A stretch of DNA of 64,000 bases. Origin: Sphingopyxis solisilvae (lineage in GTDB: Bacteria; Pseudomonadota; Alphaproteobacteria; Sphingomonadales; Sphingomonadaceae). How positions within the stretch are numbered: the stretch's first letter is position 1; every line of letters starts with the position of its first letter. This document shows positions 51,512 to 59,933 of this stretch, in pieces. Both the position numbers and the translations under genes were made by a program. The stretch is taken from the NCBI RefSeq assembly GCF_015475875.1, contig NZ_JADKYM010000006.1, positions 102,462 to 166,461 on the forward strand. The letters are read 5' to 3'. The notes under the pieces were generated by a model. It saw only the letters and a program-made list of their open reading frames with translations. It was not told the DNA's origin and did not search any database.

Positions 51512-51591
51512 CCGTTCGTGTCGAGCGAAGTCGAGACACAGGGAGGGCGTGTGCTACCGATAGGCATCTCGACTTCGCTCGATGCGAACGG
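51512..51591. repeat. Palindromic intergenic repeat, family D
   Basis: Near-perfect inverted arms of about 25 bases, CCGTTCGTGTCGAGCGAAGT on the left and ACTTCGCTCGATGCGAACGG on the right, enclose a 30-base loop. It lies between the convergent hisZ and the dioxygenase-like gene and may act as a terminator for both. Confidence 0.8.
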
Positions 51592-51620
51592 GATTGGTTT
51601 TCAACCGACGTGCTGAAAAT

Positions 51621-51998
51621 CTAAAAATCCGAAATCCCGAACCGCGGCACGCCCTGATTGACCCCCGGCGGATCAAGCACCGTCACGTCGAGCACAACCG
51701 GCTCGCCAATCCAGTGCGCCAGCGTCGTATGATCGGCCAGATCGTCGTCAGTCAGCGGATGCACCAGCGCGCGCAGGCCGGTCGCTTTGATCGCTGCAAC
51801 CACCGCGACTTGCGAACGCGCCAAAAAATGCACCTCATATTGCGCGATCGGGTGCGGCCCGGCGGCACCATCGGTCATTGCACCGACGAACAGGATCGCG
51901 GGATCTTGTCCGAAGCGGTCGCGCAATGCCGCAGCGGCGGGGCGCTCGGCGGGGTCGTAATAGATATGGGCGTGATAGGGGGCGTCGGGGTTGGTCAT
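51621..51998 (-). CDS. DOPA 4,5-dioxygenase family protein
   Basis: This small protein of 125 residues belongs to the DOPA 4,5-dioxygenase family. HAHIYYDP (9-16) and HPIAQYEVHF (about 49-58) contain the conserved histidines, and VHPLTDDDLADHTTLAHWIG is the family block near the C-terminus. Relatives cleave L-DOPA or similar catechols extradiol-wise, in fungi for betalain-like pigment. Bacterial members are mostly uncharacterised. It is outside the catabolic island and is flanked by palindromic repeats on both sides, so no functional partner is indicated. Confidence 0.87.
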   Translation of the reverse strand: MTNPDAPYHAHIYYDPAERPAAAALRDRFGQDPAILFVGAMTDGAAGPHPIAQYEVHFLARSQVAVVAAIKATGLRALVHPLTDDDLADHTTLAHWIGEPVVLDVTVLDPPGVNQGVPRFGISDF

Positions 51999-52010
51999 GG
52001 GCTCTCCTAC

Positions 52011-52136
52011 GTCCTCCCCTTCAGGGGAGGGCAGCGAGACTAACGAACTTGTTCGTTAGTCGCAGCGGGTGGGGGCCAACGGCCCTACGCCAGGCCGATG
52101 GCCCGCACCCCAACCCCTCCCCTAAAGGGGAGGGGC
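52011..52136. repeat. Palindromic intergenic repeat, family E
   Basis: The outer arms CTCCCCTTCAGGGGAGG and CCTCCCCTAAAGGGGAGG flank a perfect inner palindrome of 11-base arms (GACTAACGAAC and GTTCGTTAGTC, 52037-52060). It fills the gap between the dioxygenase-like gene and the esterase gene. Confidence 0.75.
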
Positions 52137-52144
52137 TTGAAACG

Positions 52145-53077
52145 CTACCGTCCGAACACCCGTTTCAACCACGCATCGACCGCCCCCGTCGCCGGATAGG
52201 CGGGATCGCCCAGACTGCGGTTGATCTCGGCATGGCCCTTCAGCCCCTCGCCGGGGAAGCTGCCATGCTCGACACGGCTGCCGCCTGCAACCAGCGCGTC
52301 GCCCAGAGCCTTTGCCTGCCGTACCCCGTCGGGGCGCTGGACATAGAGCAGCAGGAACTCGCGCGCGTTCGGTGCGGCAGCGTGGGCGGTCGGCGACAAG
52401 GCCTTTTGCCGCGCCGGGTCCGTCCCGAACGCCTGCACATAGGTTTTCTGCATGATCGGCGGACCGTCCTTCATCTGCGTCGGCACATCATAGGCCGCGC
52501 CGTCATTCGGGATCACCCCGGCAATGTCGGCAAAGGACAGTCCGGCGCCCTTCAGATAGCGCTCGTCGGTCCCGACCAGCGCGACCAGATGCGCGCCCGC
52601 GCTATGCCCCATCAGCACAATCCGCCGCCGGTCGATGCCCAGCGATCCGGCGCGATCGATCAACGCCCTGACCGCGCCCGCAACGTCGGCTGCCTGCTGC
52701 TCGACGGTCGCGGCGGGGACGAGGCGATAGTTGATCGATGCAAAGGCATAGCCTTGGTCGGGATAATGCACCGGCTTGAACCGCCCTGTGGCATTGTCCT
52801 TGCTACCGCGCTGCCACCCGCCGCCATGGACATAGACGATCAGCGGCGCCGGCCCCGTGGCATTTCTGGCGCGCCAGATATCGAGCACTTGCAGGGGGTC
52901 GCGGCCATAGCTGATCGTCTCGCTACCCGGCGCTTTCGGACCCTGTTCGACCCCCATCCGCTCGGCCATCCGTTCGCGCAGCCGGTCGCGTAGTTTTTCG
53001 CGTGCATCGCTGGCAGGCATTCCTCCTGCTACGACCGCGGTCACCGCCGCCAGGCCGATCCAGTATCGCTTGGTCAT
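52145..53077 (-). CDS. Secreted alpha/beta hydrolase (esterase, BD-FAE/lipase-like)
   Basis: This 310-residue hydrolase has a signal peptide (WIGLAAVTAVVAGGMPASDA). Its oxyanion motif is VYVHGGGWQRGSKDN (about 100-114) and its nucleophile elbow is GHSAGAHLVAL (about 168-178), typical of the HSL/carboxylesterase-related group. The C-terminal Asp and His fit positions near SRVEHGSFPGEGLKGHAEIN. The start at 53077 follows GGAGG, whereas a longer frame lacks a ribosome site. It is divergent from purA. The substrate is probably an acyl ester, not further predictable. Confidence 0.85.
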   Translation of the reverse strand: MTKRYWIGLAAVTAVVAGGMPASDAREKLRDRLRERMAERMGVEQGPKAPGSETISYGRDPLQVLDIWRARNATGPAPLIVYVHGGGWQRGSKDNATGRFKPVHYPDQGYAFASINYRLVPAATVEQQAADVAGAVRALIDRAGSLGIDRRRIVLMGHSAGAHLVALVGTDERYLKGAGLSFADIAGVIPNDGAAYDVPTQMKDGPPIMQKTYVQAFGTDPARQKALSPTAHAAAPNAREFLLLYVQRPDGVRQAKALGDALVAGGSRVEHGSFPGEGLKGHAEINRSLGDPAYPATGAVDAWLKRVFGR

Positions 53078-53227
53078 ATCGTACCTCCATCGCCCCCCGG
53101 CGCGGGTCATCCGTGACCCGCAAATGTCGCAAATTCATCCCAGCGCGCTTGCCTCTGCGGTCAAATCCGCTAAGGCCGCGCCGGGCCCGCGCTGGTCGTT
53201 CTTGGCCCGGTTCAGCAGGACAGCATC

Positions 53228-54517
53228 ATGGCAAATGTTACCGTCATCGGGTCGCAATGGGGCGACGAGGGCAAGGGCAAGATTGTCGACTGGCTCGCCA
53301 GCCGCGCCGATGCCGTGGTGCGGTTCCAGGGTGGTCATAATGCCGGTCATACGCTCGTCGTCGGCGAACAGGTGTACAAACTGTCGCTGCTTCCCTCCGG
53401 CATCGTCACCGGCACGCTGTCGATCATCGGCAATGGCGTCGTGCTCGACCCGTGGGCGCTGCGCGACGAAATCACCAAGCTGCGTGGCCAAGGGGTCGAG
53501 ATCAACGCCGACAATTTCGCGATCGCCGACAATTGCGCGCTGATCCTGCCCTTTCACCGCGACCTCGACGCGCTGCGCGAGACCGCCGCGGGCGCGGGCA
53601 AGATCGGCACCACCGGGCGCGGCATCGGCCCCGCCTATGAAGACAAGGTCGGTCGCCGCGCGCTGCGCGTCTGCGACCTCGCCCACCTCGACAAGCTGGA
53701 ACCGCAGCTCGACCGCCTCACCGCGCACCACGACGCGCTGCGCGCCGGGTTCGGCGAACCGCCGATCGACCGTGAGCGCTTGGTCGCCGACCTCACCGAA
53801 ATCGCCGACTATGTGCTCGAATATGCGCAGCCCGTGTGGAAACGCCTGAAAAAGGTCCGCAAAGCGGGCGCGCGCATCCTGTTCGAGGGCGCGCAGGGCG
53901 TGCTGCTCGACGTCGATCATGGCACCTATCCCTTCGTCACCAGCAGCAACACCGTTAGCGGCACCGCCGCCAGCGGCTCGGGCCTCGGCCCCGGTGCGGT
54001 CGGCTTCGTCCTCGGCATCGCCAAGGCCTATACGACGCGCGTCGGCAGCGGCCCCTTCCCGACCGAACTCGAGGATGAGATCGGCCAGCGGCTCGGCGAG
54101 CGCGGGCATGAGTTCGGCACCGTCACCGGGCGCAAGCGCCGCTGCGGCTGGTTCGACGCGGTACTCGTCCGCCAGAGCTGCGCGGTATCGGGCGTCACCG
54201 GCATCGCGCTGACCAAGCTCGACGTGCTCGATGGTTTCGACACGATCCGCATCTGCACCGGCTATCGCCTGCGCGGCAAGATCCTCGACTATTTCCCTGC
54301 CCACTCGGCCGACCAGGCCGAGGTCGAGCCGATCTACGAGGAAATGGACGGCTGGCAGGAAACGACCGCCGGCGCGCGCAGCTATGCGGACCTGCCCGCA
54401 CAGGCGATCAAATATATCCAGCGCGTCCAGGAACTGATCGAAACGCCGATCGCGCTGGTATCAACCAGCCCCGAGCGCGAGGACACCATCCTGATCCGCG
54501 ATCCGTTCAGCGACTAA
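53228..54517 (+). CDS. purA: Adenylosuccinate synthetase
   Basis: PurA joins IMP and aspartate with GTP to form adenylosuccinate in AMP synthesis. The 429 residues match family length. The N-terminal [20 protein letters not shown] contains the P-loop-like GDEGKGK with the catalytic Asp, and HNAGHTLVV supplies the catalytic His. [34 protein letters not shown] and [13 protein letters not shown] are further conserved blocks. The repeat at 54521-54658 begins 3 bases after its stop. Confidence 0.97.
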   Translation: MANVTVIGSQWGDEGKGKIVDWLASRADAVVRFQGGHNAGHTLVVGEQVYKLSLLPSGIVTGTLSIIGNGVVLDPWALRDEITKLRGQGVEINADNFAIADNCALILPFHRDLDALRETAAGAGKIGTTGRGIGPAYEDKVGRRALRVCDLAHLDKLEPQLDRLTAHHDALRAGFGEPPIDRERLVADLTEIADYVLEYAQPVWKRLKKVRKAGARILFEGAQGVLLDVDHGTYPFVTSSNTVSGTAASGSGLGPGAVGFVLGIAKAYTTRVGSGPFPTELEDEIGQRLGERGHEFGTVTGRKRRCGWFDAVLVRQSCAVSGVTGIALTKLDVLDGFDTIRICTGYRLRGKILDYFPAHSADQAEVEPIYEEMDGWQETTAGARSYADLPAQAIKYIQRVQELIETPIALVSTSPEREDTILIRDPFSD

Positions 54518-54520
54518 ATC

Positions 54521-54658
54521 GGTCCTTCCCGTGGCGAAGCCACGGGGAGGTGGCAGCGCGAAACACTGACAGAGGGGCTTTGACGCGACTGTCGCCGCCC
54601 CTCCACCATCCGCTTCGCGGACGGTCCCCCTCCCCATCGCTACGCGACAGGGAGGATC
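54521..54658. repeat. Palindromic intergenic repeat, family A copy 2
   Basis: This copy shares the layout and most bases of 45415-45554 (CGTGGCGAAGCCACGGGGAG, AGGTGGCAGCG, CCCCTCCACCAT and CGACAGGGAGGATC). Its right end runs into the 3' end of the convergent dehalogenase gene and supplies the last five sense codons and the stop. Confidence 0.85.
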
Positions 54659-55545
54659 ATTTGCCCGGCAGCGGCAACGTCGCGGATCGCTGCTACGAAG
54701 CCCACCGGGTCGTCCTCCTGAATGAAGTGGCCCCCGCGCAGCGTGCGGTGCGCCACCCGCGCCGCGCCCGGCACCCGCCCGGTGAACAAGGCATCGCCAC
54801 CGCGCGTGATCGGGTCGCCGTCGGAAAAGCAGCACAGGAAGGGCTTGTCGAACGCTTCCAGCCCCGCCCATGCGCGCTTCTGATCAGGCACCGCGACATT
54901 GTCGCCGAGCGGCACGAACGAGGGGTACGCCCGCGCCGCAACCTTCGACGCCCGCGTCGGGAACGGCGCATCATAAGCCGCGATTTCGGCGGCGCTCAAT
55001 TCGCGCTTGGTGCCCGCGTTGACGATCTTGCCGATCGGGAACACCGGACTGTAGCGCGAGAAGGCGCGCCAGATAGCAAAAGCGCGCGGTGCCGGCTGGC
55101 CTTCGGGCAATCCCCCGTTCGACAGCGCGACCCCCGCGAACCGCTCGGGCATATCGGCGACCAGACGCAGGCCGATCAGCGATCCCCAATCCTGACACGC
55201 GAGGATGATGTCCTTGAGATCAAGCGCCTCGATCCATTGCCGCATCCACGCGACCTGCGCGGCATAGCTGTATGCCGCGCGATCAAGCGGCTTGTCCGAC
55301 CGCCCGAAGCCGATCAGGTCGGGCGCGACGACGCGAAACCCGGCATCGACGGCGGGGCCGATCATATGGCGATAAAGATAGGACCAGGTCGGCTCGCCGT
55401 GCAGCATCAGTACCGGCTGCGCATCACGCGGCCCTTCGTCGACATAATGAACGCGCAGGCCATCCGCGATCTCGGCATAGTTTGGCGCAAACGGCCAATC
55501 GGGCAAATCCGCAAAACGCTCGTCCGGTGTCCGATAACTGCGCAT
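54640..55545 (-). CDS. Haloalkane dehalogenase (alpha/beta hydrolase)
   Basis: The enzyme is expected to hydrolyse carbon-halogen bonds of haloalkanes. This protein of 301 residues has the DhlA-subfamily motifs. HGEPTWSYLYR (49-59) includes halide-stabilising E51, and CQDWGSLIGL (117-126) carries nucleophile D119 and halide-binding W120. RGGHFIQEDDP supplies the catalytic histidine. The ATG at 55545 was chosen at the family N-terminus (MRSYRTPDERFADLPDWPF). The final residues ILPVA and the stop are encoded by the family A repeat, an odd C-terminus. Many members have unknown natural substrates, so dehalogenation is a family inference. Confidence 0.88.
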   Translation of the reverse strand: MRSYRTPDERFADLPDWPFAPNYAEIADGLRVHYVDEGPRDAQPVLMLHGEPTWSYLYRHMIGPAVDAGFRVVAPDLIGFGRSDKPLDRAAYSYAAQVAWMRQWIEALDLKDIILACQDWGSLIGLRLVADMPERFAGVALSNGGLPEGQPAPRAFAIWRAFSRYSPVFPIGKIVNAGTKRELSAAEIAAYDAPFPTRASKVAARAYPSFVPLGDNVAVPDQKRAWAGLEAFDKPFLCCFSDGDPITRGGDALFTGRVPGAARVAHRTLRGGHFIQEDDPVGFVAAIRDVAAAGQMILPVA

Positions 55546-55620
55546 CCTATTCTCTCCACCCTCGATCGCGATCAGCTTAGGGGACTTCCGCTCCGGCGCA
55601 AGCCGTGCCACCGTCGCGAC

Positions 55621-56211
55621 ATGACCCGACACATCCTCGTTTTCTACGGCAGCTACCGGCGCGACCGGCAGGGCATCAAGCTCGCGCATTGGCTGGTTGA
55701 TGCGATCACCGCGCGCGGCGATAGCGCCGAATTGATCGACGCCAAAGCGATCGACCTGCCCATGCTCGATCGCATGTACAAGGAATACCCGAAGGGCGAG
55801 GCACCGCCCGCGATGGCTGAGCTTGCCGCCAAGATCCGCGCCGCCGACGGCTTTCTGTTCGTCACCGGCGAATATAATTGGGGGCCGCAGCCGGGGCTGA
55901 AGAACCTGACCGACCATTTCCTCGAGGAATGGTTCTGGCGCCCCGCCGCGATCGCCTGTTACTCGGCGGGACCATGGTCGGGCGTGCGCGCGATGATGGG
56001 CTGGCGCGATACACTGGGCGAGATGGGGATGGCGGTCACCTCGTCGATCCTGCCCGTCGGACGGATCGGCGGCGCGTTCAATGCCGATGGCCAGCCGACC
56101 GGCGACGACGGCGCGCGGCTGGTCAAAAGCTTCCCGCGCTTTGCCGATGACCTGAATTGGTGGATTGACGCCGCCAAGGCACAGCGGGCGAGGCAAGACC
56201 CGCCTTATTGA
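55621..56211 (+). CDS. NAD(P)H-dependent FMN reductase (flavodoxin fold)
   Basis: This 196-residue protein has the flavodoxin-like motif VFYGSYRRDRQGIKLAHWLV at the N-terminus, where the FMN phosphate binds, followed by LPMLDRMYKEYP and the FMN-binding TGEYNWGPQPGLKNLTDHF (about 81-99). Such enzymes reduce FMN or quinone-like compounds with NAD(P)H. It is divergent from the dehalogenase gene 75 bp away. A detoxifying or redox role is likely, but no specific partner can be named. Confidence 0.9.
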   Translation: MTRHILVFYGSYRRDRQGIKLAHWLVDAITARGDSAELIDAKAIDLPMLDRMYKEYPKGEAPPAMAELAAKIRAADGFLFVTGEYNWGPQPGLKNLTDHFLEEWFWRPAAIACYSAGPWSGVRAMMGWRDTLGEMGMAVTSSILPVGRIGGAFNADGQPTGDDGARLVKSFPRFADDLNWWIDAAKAQRARQDPPY

Positions 56212-56213
56212 TA

Positions 56214-56296
56214 CGTCATTGCGAGGAGCGAAGCGACGCGGCAATCCAGAGGCTGCGTAAACCGCCCTCGATTGCTTCGCTCCGCTCGCAATGACG
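56214..56296. repeat. Palindromic intergenic repeat, family F
   Basis: Inverted ends CGTCATTGCGAG and CTCGCAATGACG with inner arms GAGCGAAGC and GCTTCGCTC form a long hairpin between convergent genes. Similar elements are common in alphaproteobacterial genomes. Confidence 0.8.
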
Positions 56297-56307
56297 AGAT
56301 GTGGGTG

Positions 56308-57621
56308 CTAGCCCGATTTCAGTTCAGTCTTCAGCCGCAGGCTGGCGCGCCAGAAGAAGAAGGCGGGGATCAGTCCAAGCCAGGCCGCGCCGTAGAGCAC
56401 CCACCGGACGCTCTCCTGTCCCGCGACCGGAGCGAGGATATCGGAGAGAACCCCGAAGAGGAACGGGCCAAATCCCAGCCCGATTAAATTCTGCCCGAAC
56501 AGCATGATCGACGCCGCCACGGCGCGCGCGCGCGGTTGCACCAGCCCCTGCACACACCCATAGGCCGGGCCGTAATAGGCTGAGTTGAGGATCGTCGGGA
56601 TGATGAGCATCGCCACCGCGATCCGCCAATCCTCCATATAATAGCCGAGAAACAGGATCGGCGCGGCAATCGCCATGCCATAGGCGGGGAAGGTCAGAAT
56701 ATGCTTCTTGTCCCGCGCGCCGAACTTGTCGGCCATCTTGCCCCCCAGCCATGTTCCGAACACGCCGGCAAGCCCCAGCACCACGGCCATCGAGAGCCCC
56801 GCCTCGGTCGTCGAAAGACCATGGCTGCGAATGAAAAAGCTGATTGTCCAGAGCGCCTTGCCATAACCAAGGAAAGCGGTGACCGAGGCAGCAACCAGAA
56901 TATAGATGAACGCCCGCGAACTGAAAATCTCACGAAGCGCCTCGCTTGTCGAAAGCGGCACTACCGCCCGGGCCATCGCCACCGCTTCGTCCGAGCGACT
57001 GTGACGCGGTTCGCGCATGACAAACAATACAATGAGCGCCAGCAGCAAGCCGGGCGCGCCAACCATCATCAACGCGATCCGCCAGCCATACAGGTCGTTG
57101 ACGATCCCGCCGATAACGAGCCCCAGCAGCGAGCCGATCGGCACGCCGAGCCCGTAGAAAGCTATTGCCGACGAGCGTTTTTCGGCCGGGACGCTGTCTG
57201 TAATCAAGGAATGCGCCGCCGGAGTGCAGCCTGCTTCGCCGATACCTACCCCGATGCGCGCCAAAAGGAGTTGAACAAAGTTCTGGGCCAGCCCGCAAAT
57301 CGCCGTCATCGCCGACCACACCGCAAGCGCGAGCGCGATCAATCGGACGCGGTTGGTGCCCTCTTTGTCGGCATAGCGCGCGATCGGAATCCCCAATAGC
57401 GCATAGAATACTGCAAAGGCTGGCCCCGCCAGCAGGCCAAGCTGGGTATCGGACAGTCCGAGGTCTGCCTTGATCGGTTCGGCAAGGATGTTGACGATCT
57501 GCCGGTCGAGAAAATTGAAGATGTAGACGATCAGCAGCAACCACAGCATCGTCCGCGTCTGCGCCGACGCCGTCGTGGCCGGGGTAGCGATGCCGTGCGA
57601 CAAGGCAGCTTTATCTGTCAT
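56308..57621 (-). CDS. MFS transporter (spinster-like), paralogue of the island copy
   Basis: This 437-residue transporter has about 12 membrane helices, beginning LLLIVYIFNFLDRQIVNILA (28-47). It shares the A-motif-like GIPIARYADKEGTNRVR and the VGIGEAGCTPAAHSLITD block with the island transporter at 22179-23537. It lies in the core half beside an amidase gene with which it is divergent, so it may import an amide or peptide-like substrate. The reading of substrate is speculative. Confidence 0.88.
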   Translation of the reverse strand: MTDKAALSHGIATPATTASAQTRTMLWLLLIVYIFNFLDRQIVNILAEPIKADLGLSDTQLGLLAGPAFAVFYALLGIPIARYADKEGTNRVRLIALALAVWSAMTAICGLAQNFVQLLLARIGVGIGEAGCTPAAHSLITDSVPAEKRSSAIAFYGLGVPIGSLLGLVIGGIVNDLYGWRIALMMVGAPGLLLALIVLFVMREPRHSRSDEAVAMARAVVPLSTSEALREIFSSRAFIYILVAASVTAFLGYGKALWTISFFIRSHGLSTTEAGLSMAVVLGLAGVFGTWLGGKMADKFGARDKKHILTFPAYGMAIAAPILFLGYYMEDWRIAVAMLIIPTILNSAYYGPAYGCVQGLVQPRARAVAASIMLFGQNLIGLGFGPFLFGVLSDILAPVAGQESVRWVLYGAAWLGLIPAFFFWRASLRLKTELKSG

Positions 57622-57733
57622 TTCTCTCTCTCCCGCCGCGAAGGGAGCAGACCGGAGGGACCGGTGTCAACGCCCTTGCGCCCGCTTGAAAATCGCCGCT
57701 TGCAATTGCCGCTACGGCTGCCAGCGTATCGCC

Positions 57734-59308
57734 ATGCAAAATTTTTCTCGCCTCGCCGCAGCCGCGCTGGTTCTGACCACAAGCGCCGCTGCGATGCCGC
57801 CGCCGCTCCCCGCCGTCGAGGGCAAGGACGCAGCCAGCCTGCAAACCGAACTCGCCGAAAACCGGACGACAAGCGAGGCAATCACCGCCGCCTATCTGGA
57901 ACGCATCAGGACGATCGATGACAGCGGCGCCACGTTGAACGCCGTCATCGCAACCTTTCCGGGCGCATTGACCGAAGCGCGCGCCCGCGATCTGGAACGC
58001 CGCGCCGGGCGCGTCCGCGGCCCGCTGCACGGGATACCGGTGCTGCTGAAGGATAATATCGAGGCCAGGGGGCCGGTGCCGACGACGGCTGGATCGCTGG
58101 CGCTGAAAGACAACATCACGAACCGCGACGCGCGGCTGGTGGCACGGCTCCGCGAGGCGGGTGCGGTGATCCTCGGCAAGACCAACCTCAGCGAATGGGC
58201 GAACATCCGTTCGAACAATTCGACCAGCGGGTGGAGCGCGGTCGGCGGTCTGACCAAGAATCCGCACGCGCTCGACCGCAACACTTGCGGGTCTTCGGCA
58301 GGCAGCGGCGCCGCAATGGCCGCTTCGCTGGCCGCTATCACCATTGGCACGGAAACCGACGGTTCGATCACCTGCCCGGCGGGGATCAATGGCGTCGTCG
58401 GATTCAAACCCACGGTCGGCCTGGTCACCCGCACGCATATCGTGCCGATCAGCCACAGCCAGGATACCGCGGGTCCGATGACGCTGACGGTGCGCGATGC
58501 CGCATTGGTGCTGACGGCGATCGCGGGCACCGACTCGGCCGATCCCGCGACGGCGGAGGCCGACGCGCGGCGGACCGATTATACCGCGGCGCTGTCGCCC
58601 GATGCGCTGAAGGGCAAGCGCGTCGGCGTCCTGCGCGACCGCATCGGCGAGCGCGCCGACATTGCAACGCTGTTCGACGCCGCGCTCAAGCAAATGAGCG
58701 ATCTGGGGGCAACCGTCATTGAGATTGCCGACAGCCGCAAAGGACTGGAAGAACTGGGCGCGGCCGAGTTCGAGGTGCTGATGACCGAACTCAAGGCCGA
58801 TATGGCGGCCTATCTCGCTAGCCTCCCCGCGAAGGACGGTCCCAGGACGCTCGCCGACCTGATCGCGTTCAACAAGGCCAATCCTGAGGAACTAAAGTGG
58901 TTCGACCAGTCATTGTTCGAACTGGCGGAGAGTAAAGGCGGGTTAGACAGCGCCGCCTATGTCGCGGCGCGCGAAAAGGCGGCGCGGCTTGCGGGAGCCG
59001 AAGGCATCGACCGGCTGATGAAAGAGCATGACGTCAGCTTGCTCGTTGGCGTGACCAACGGCCCCGCATGGACGAGCGATCTGGTGAATGGAGATCACTA
59101 CACCGGGCCCAGCGCCAGCCAGCTGCCCGCTGTAGCGGGCTATCCGCATCTGACCGTGCCGATGGGGACGGTGCAGGGGCTGCCGATCGGGGTATCATTT
59201 ATCGGTAGCAAGTGGACCGATGCTGAAGTGTTGGCAGCGGGTTATGCTTATGAGCAGGCGAGCCGGAAGCGGGTGGCGCCAACCTATCGGGTGAGTGTGG
59301 TACCGTAA
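57734..59308 (+). CDS. Secreted amidase (amidase signature family)
   Basis: This 524-residue amidase has a signal peptide (AAAALVLTTSAAAMP). Catalytic Lys K106 is in GIPVLLKDNI, the cis-Ser pair is in CGSSAGSG (about 185-192), and the nucleophile S211 is in GTETDGSITCPAG, giving the Ser-cis-Ser-Lys triad. The family hydrolyses linear amides. The start at 57734 matches the signal peptide; a longer frame upstream lacks similarity. It is divergent from the MFS gene, suggesting shared control. Confidence 0.9.
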   Translation: MQNFSRLAAAALVLTTSAAAMPPPLPAVEGKDAASLQTELAENRTTSEAITAAYLERIRTIDDSGATLNAVIATFPGALTEARARDLERRAGRVRGPLHGIPVLLKDNIEARGPVPTTAGSLALKDNITNRDARLVARLREAGAVILGKTNLSEWANIRSNNSTSGWSAVGGLTKNPHALDRNTCGSSAGSGAAMAASLAAITIGTETDGSITCPAGINGVVGFKPTVGLVTRTHIVPISHSQDTAGPMTLTVRDAALVLTAIAGTDSADPATAEADARRTDYTAALSPDALKGKRVGVLRDRIGERADIATLFDAALKQMSDLGATVIEIADSRKGLEELGAAEFEVLMTELKADMAAYLASLPAKDGPRTLADLIAFNKANPEELKWFDQSLFELAESKGGLDSAAYVAAREKAARLAGAEGIDRLMKEHDVSLLVGVTNGPAWTSDLVNGDHYTGPSASQLPAVAGYPHLTVPMGTVQGLPIGVSFIGSKWTDAEVLAAGYAYEQASRKRVAPTYRVSVVP

Positions 59309-59310
59309 AA

Positions 59311-59444
59311 TCCTCCCTGTCGCGAAGCGATGGGGAGGTGGCAGCGCGAAGCGCTGACGGAGGGGCTTTGGCGCTACCGCCGCGGCCCCTCCACCACTCG
59401 CTTCGCGAGCGGTCCCCTCCCCATGGCTTCGCCACAGGAAGATC
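59311..59444. repeat. Palindromic intergenic repeat, family A copy 3
   Basis: It matches the copies at 45415-45554 and 54521-54658 (TCCTCCCTGTCGCGAAGCGA, GGAGGTGGCAGCGCGAAGCG, CCCCTCCACCACTCGCTTCG). It lies between the convergent amidase and DUF2721 genes, ending 3 bp before the latter's stop. Confidence 0.85.
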
Positions 59445-59447
59445 GCT

Positions 59448-59933
59448 TCACCGTTTATCCCGCCGCCGCTGCCAGCCCATCTCTTCCAATTCGAGCAACT
59501 CCATCGGCACATGGATGGTGCGGATCGCCAGCCGCACCTCGATCAGGAACAGCACCAGCGACACCAGCAACAACAGCATCGCCAGAGCAAAAACCCACGC
59601 CGCCGCGAGCCCCAGATTGAACCCGGCAAAGGCCTGCGCAAACAGCAACGCGACCAGAAAACAGACGACGATGCCGCATGCCACCGCCGCTGCGATCGAA
59701 TTGTTGATCACGTCGATCCGCCGATCGACCACACGCAATTCGGCAACGATGCGCTCATGATCCTGCCCCTCGGTCTCGGCCCAGCGTTCCATCAGGACGC
59801 GCGACCGGTCGATGACGCGCGCTAGCCGCCCAGTGAAGACGTTGAGCAGGCTGCCCGTCGCGACGAGCAGGAACACCGGGGTGACCGACAGCTGGATCGT
59901 CTCGGCGATCATCGCCGAGCCGGTCATGCTCAT
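59448..59933 (-). CDS. DUF2721 family membrane protein
   Basis: This 161-residue protein has three hydrophobic segments (about 15-32, 80-101 and 108-130). The DUF2721 pattern is an N-terminal AETIQLSVTPVFLLVATGSL with a basic and acidic coiled-like stretch (LARVIDRSRVLMERW) and the VVDRRIDVINNSI block. Function is unknown. It is coupled to the aminotransferase gene by a 4-bp overlap (ATGA). Confidence 0.83.
   Translation of the reverse strand: MSMTGSAMIAETIQLSVTPVFLLVATGSLLNVFTGRLARVIDRSRVLMERWAETEGQDHERIVAELRVVDRRIDVINNSIAAAVACGIVVCFLVALLFAQAFAGFNLGLAAAWVFALAMLLLLVSLVLFLIEVRLAIRTIHVPMELLELEEMGWQRRRDKR

Noticed and set aside
45415..59444. CRISPR-like array or insertion sequence from repeated units
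   Set aside because: The copies are far apart, lack regular spacers and carry no transposase. They are palindromic intergenic repeats.
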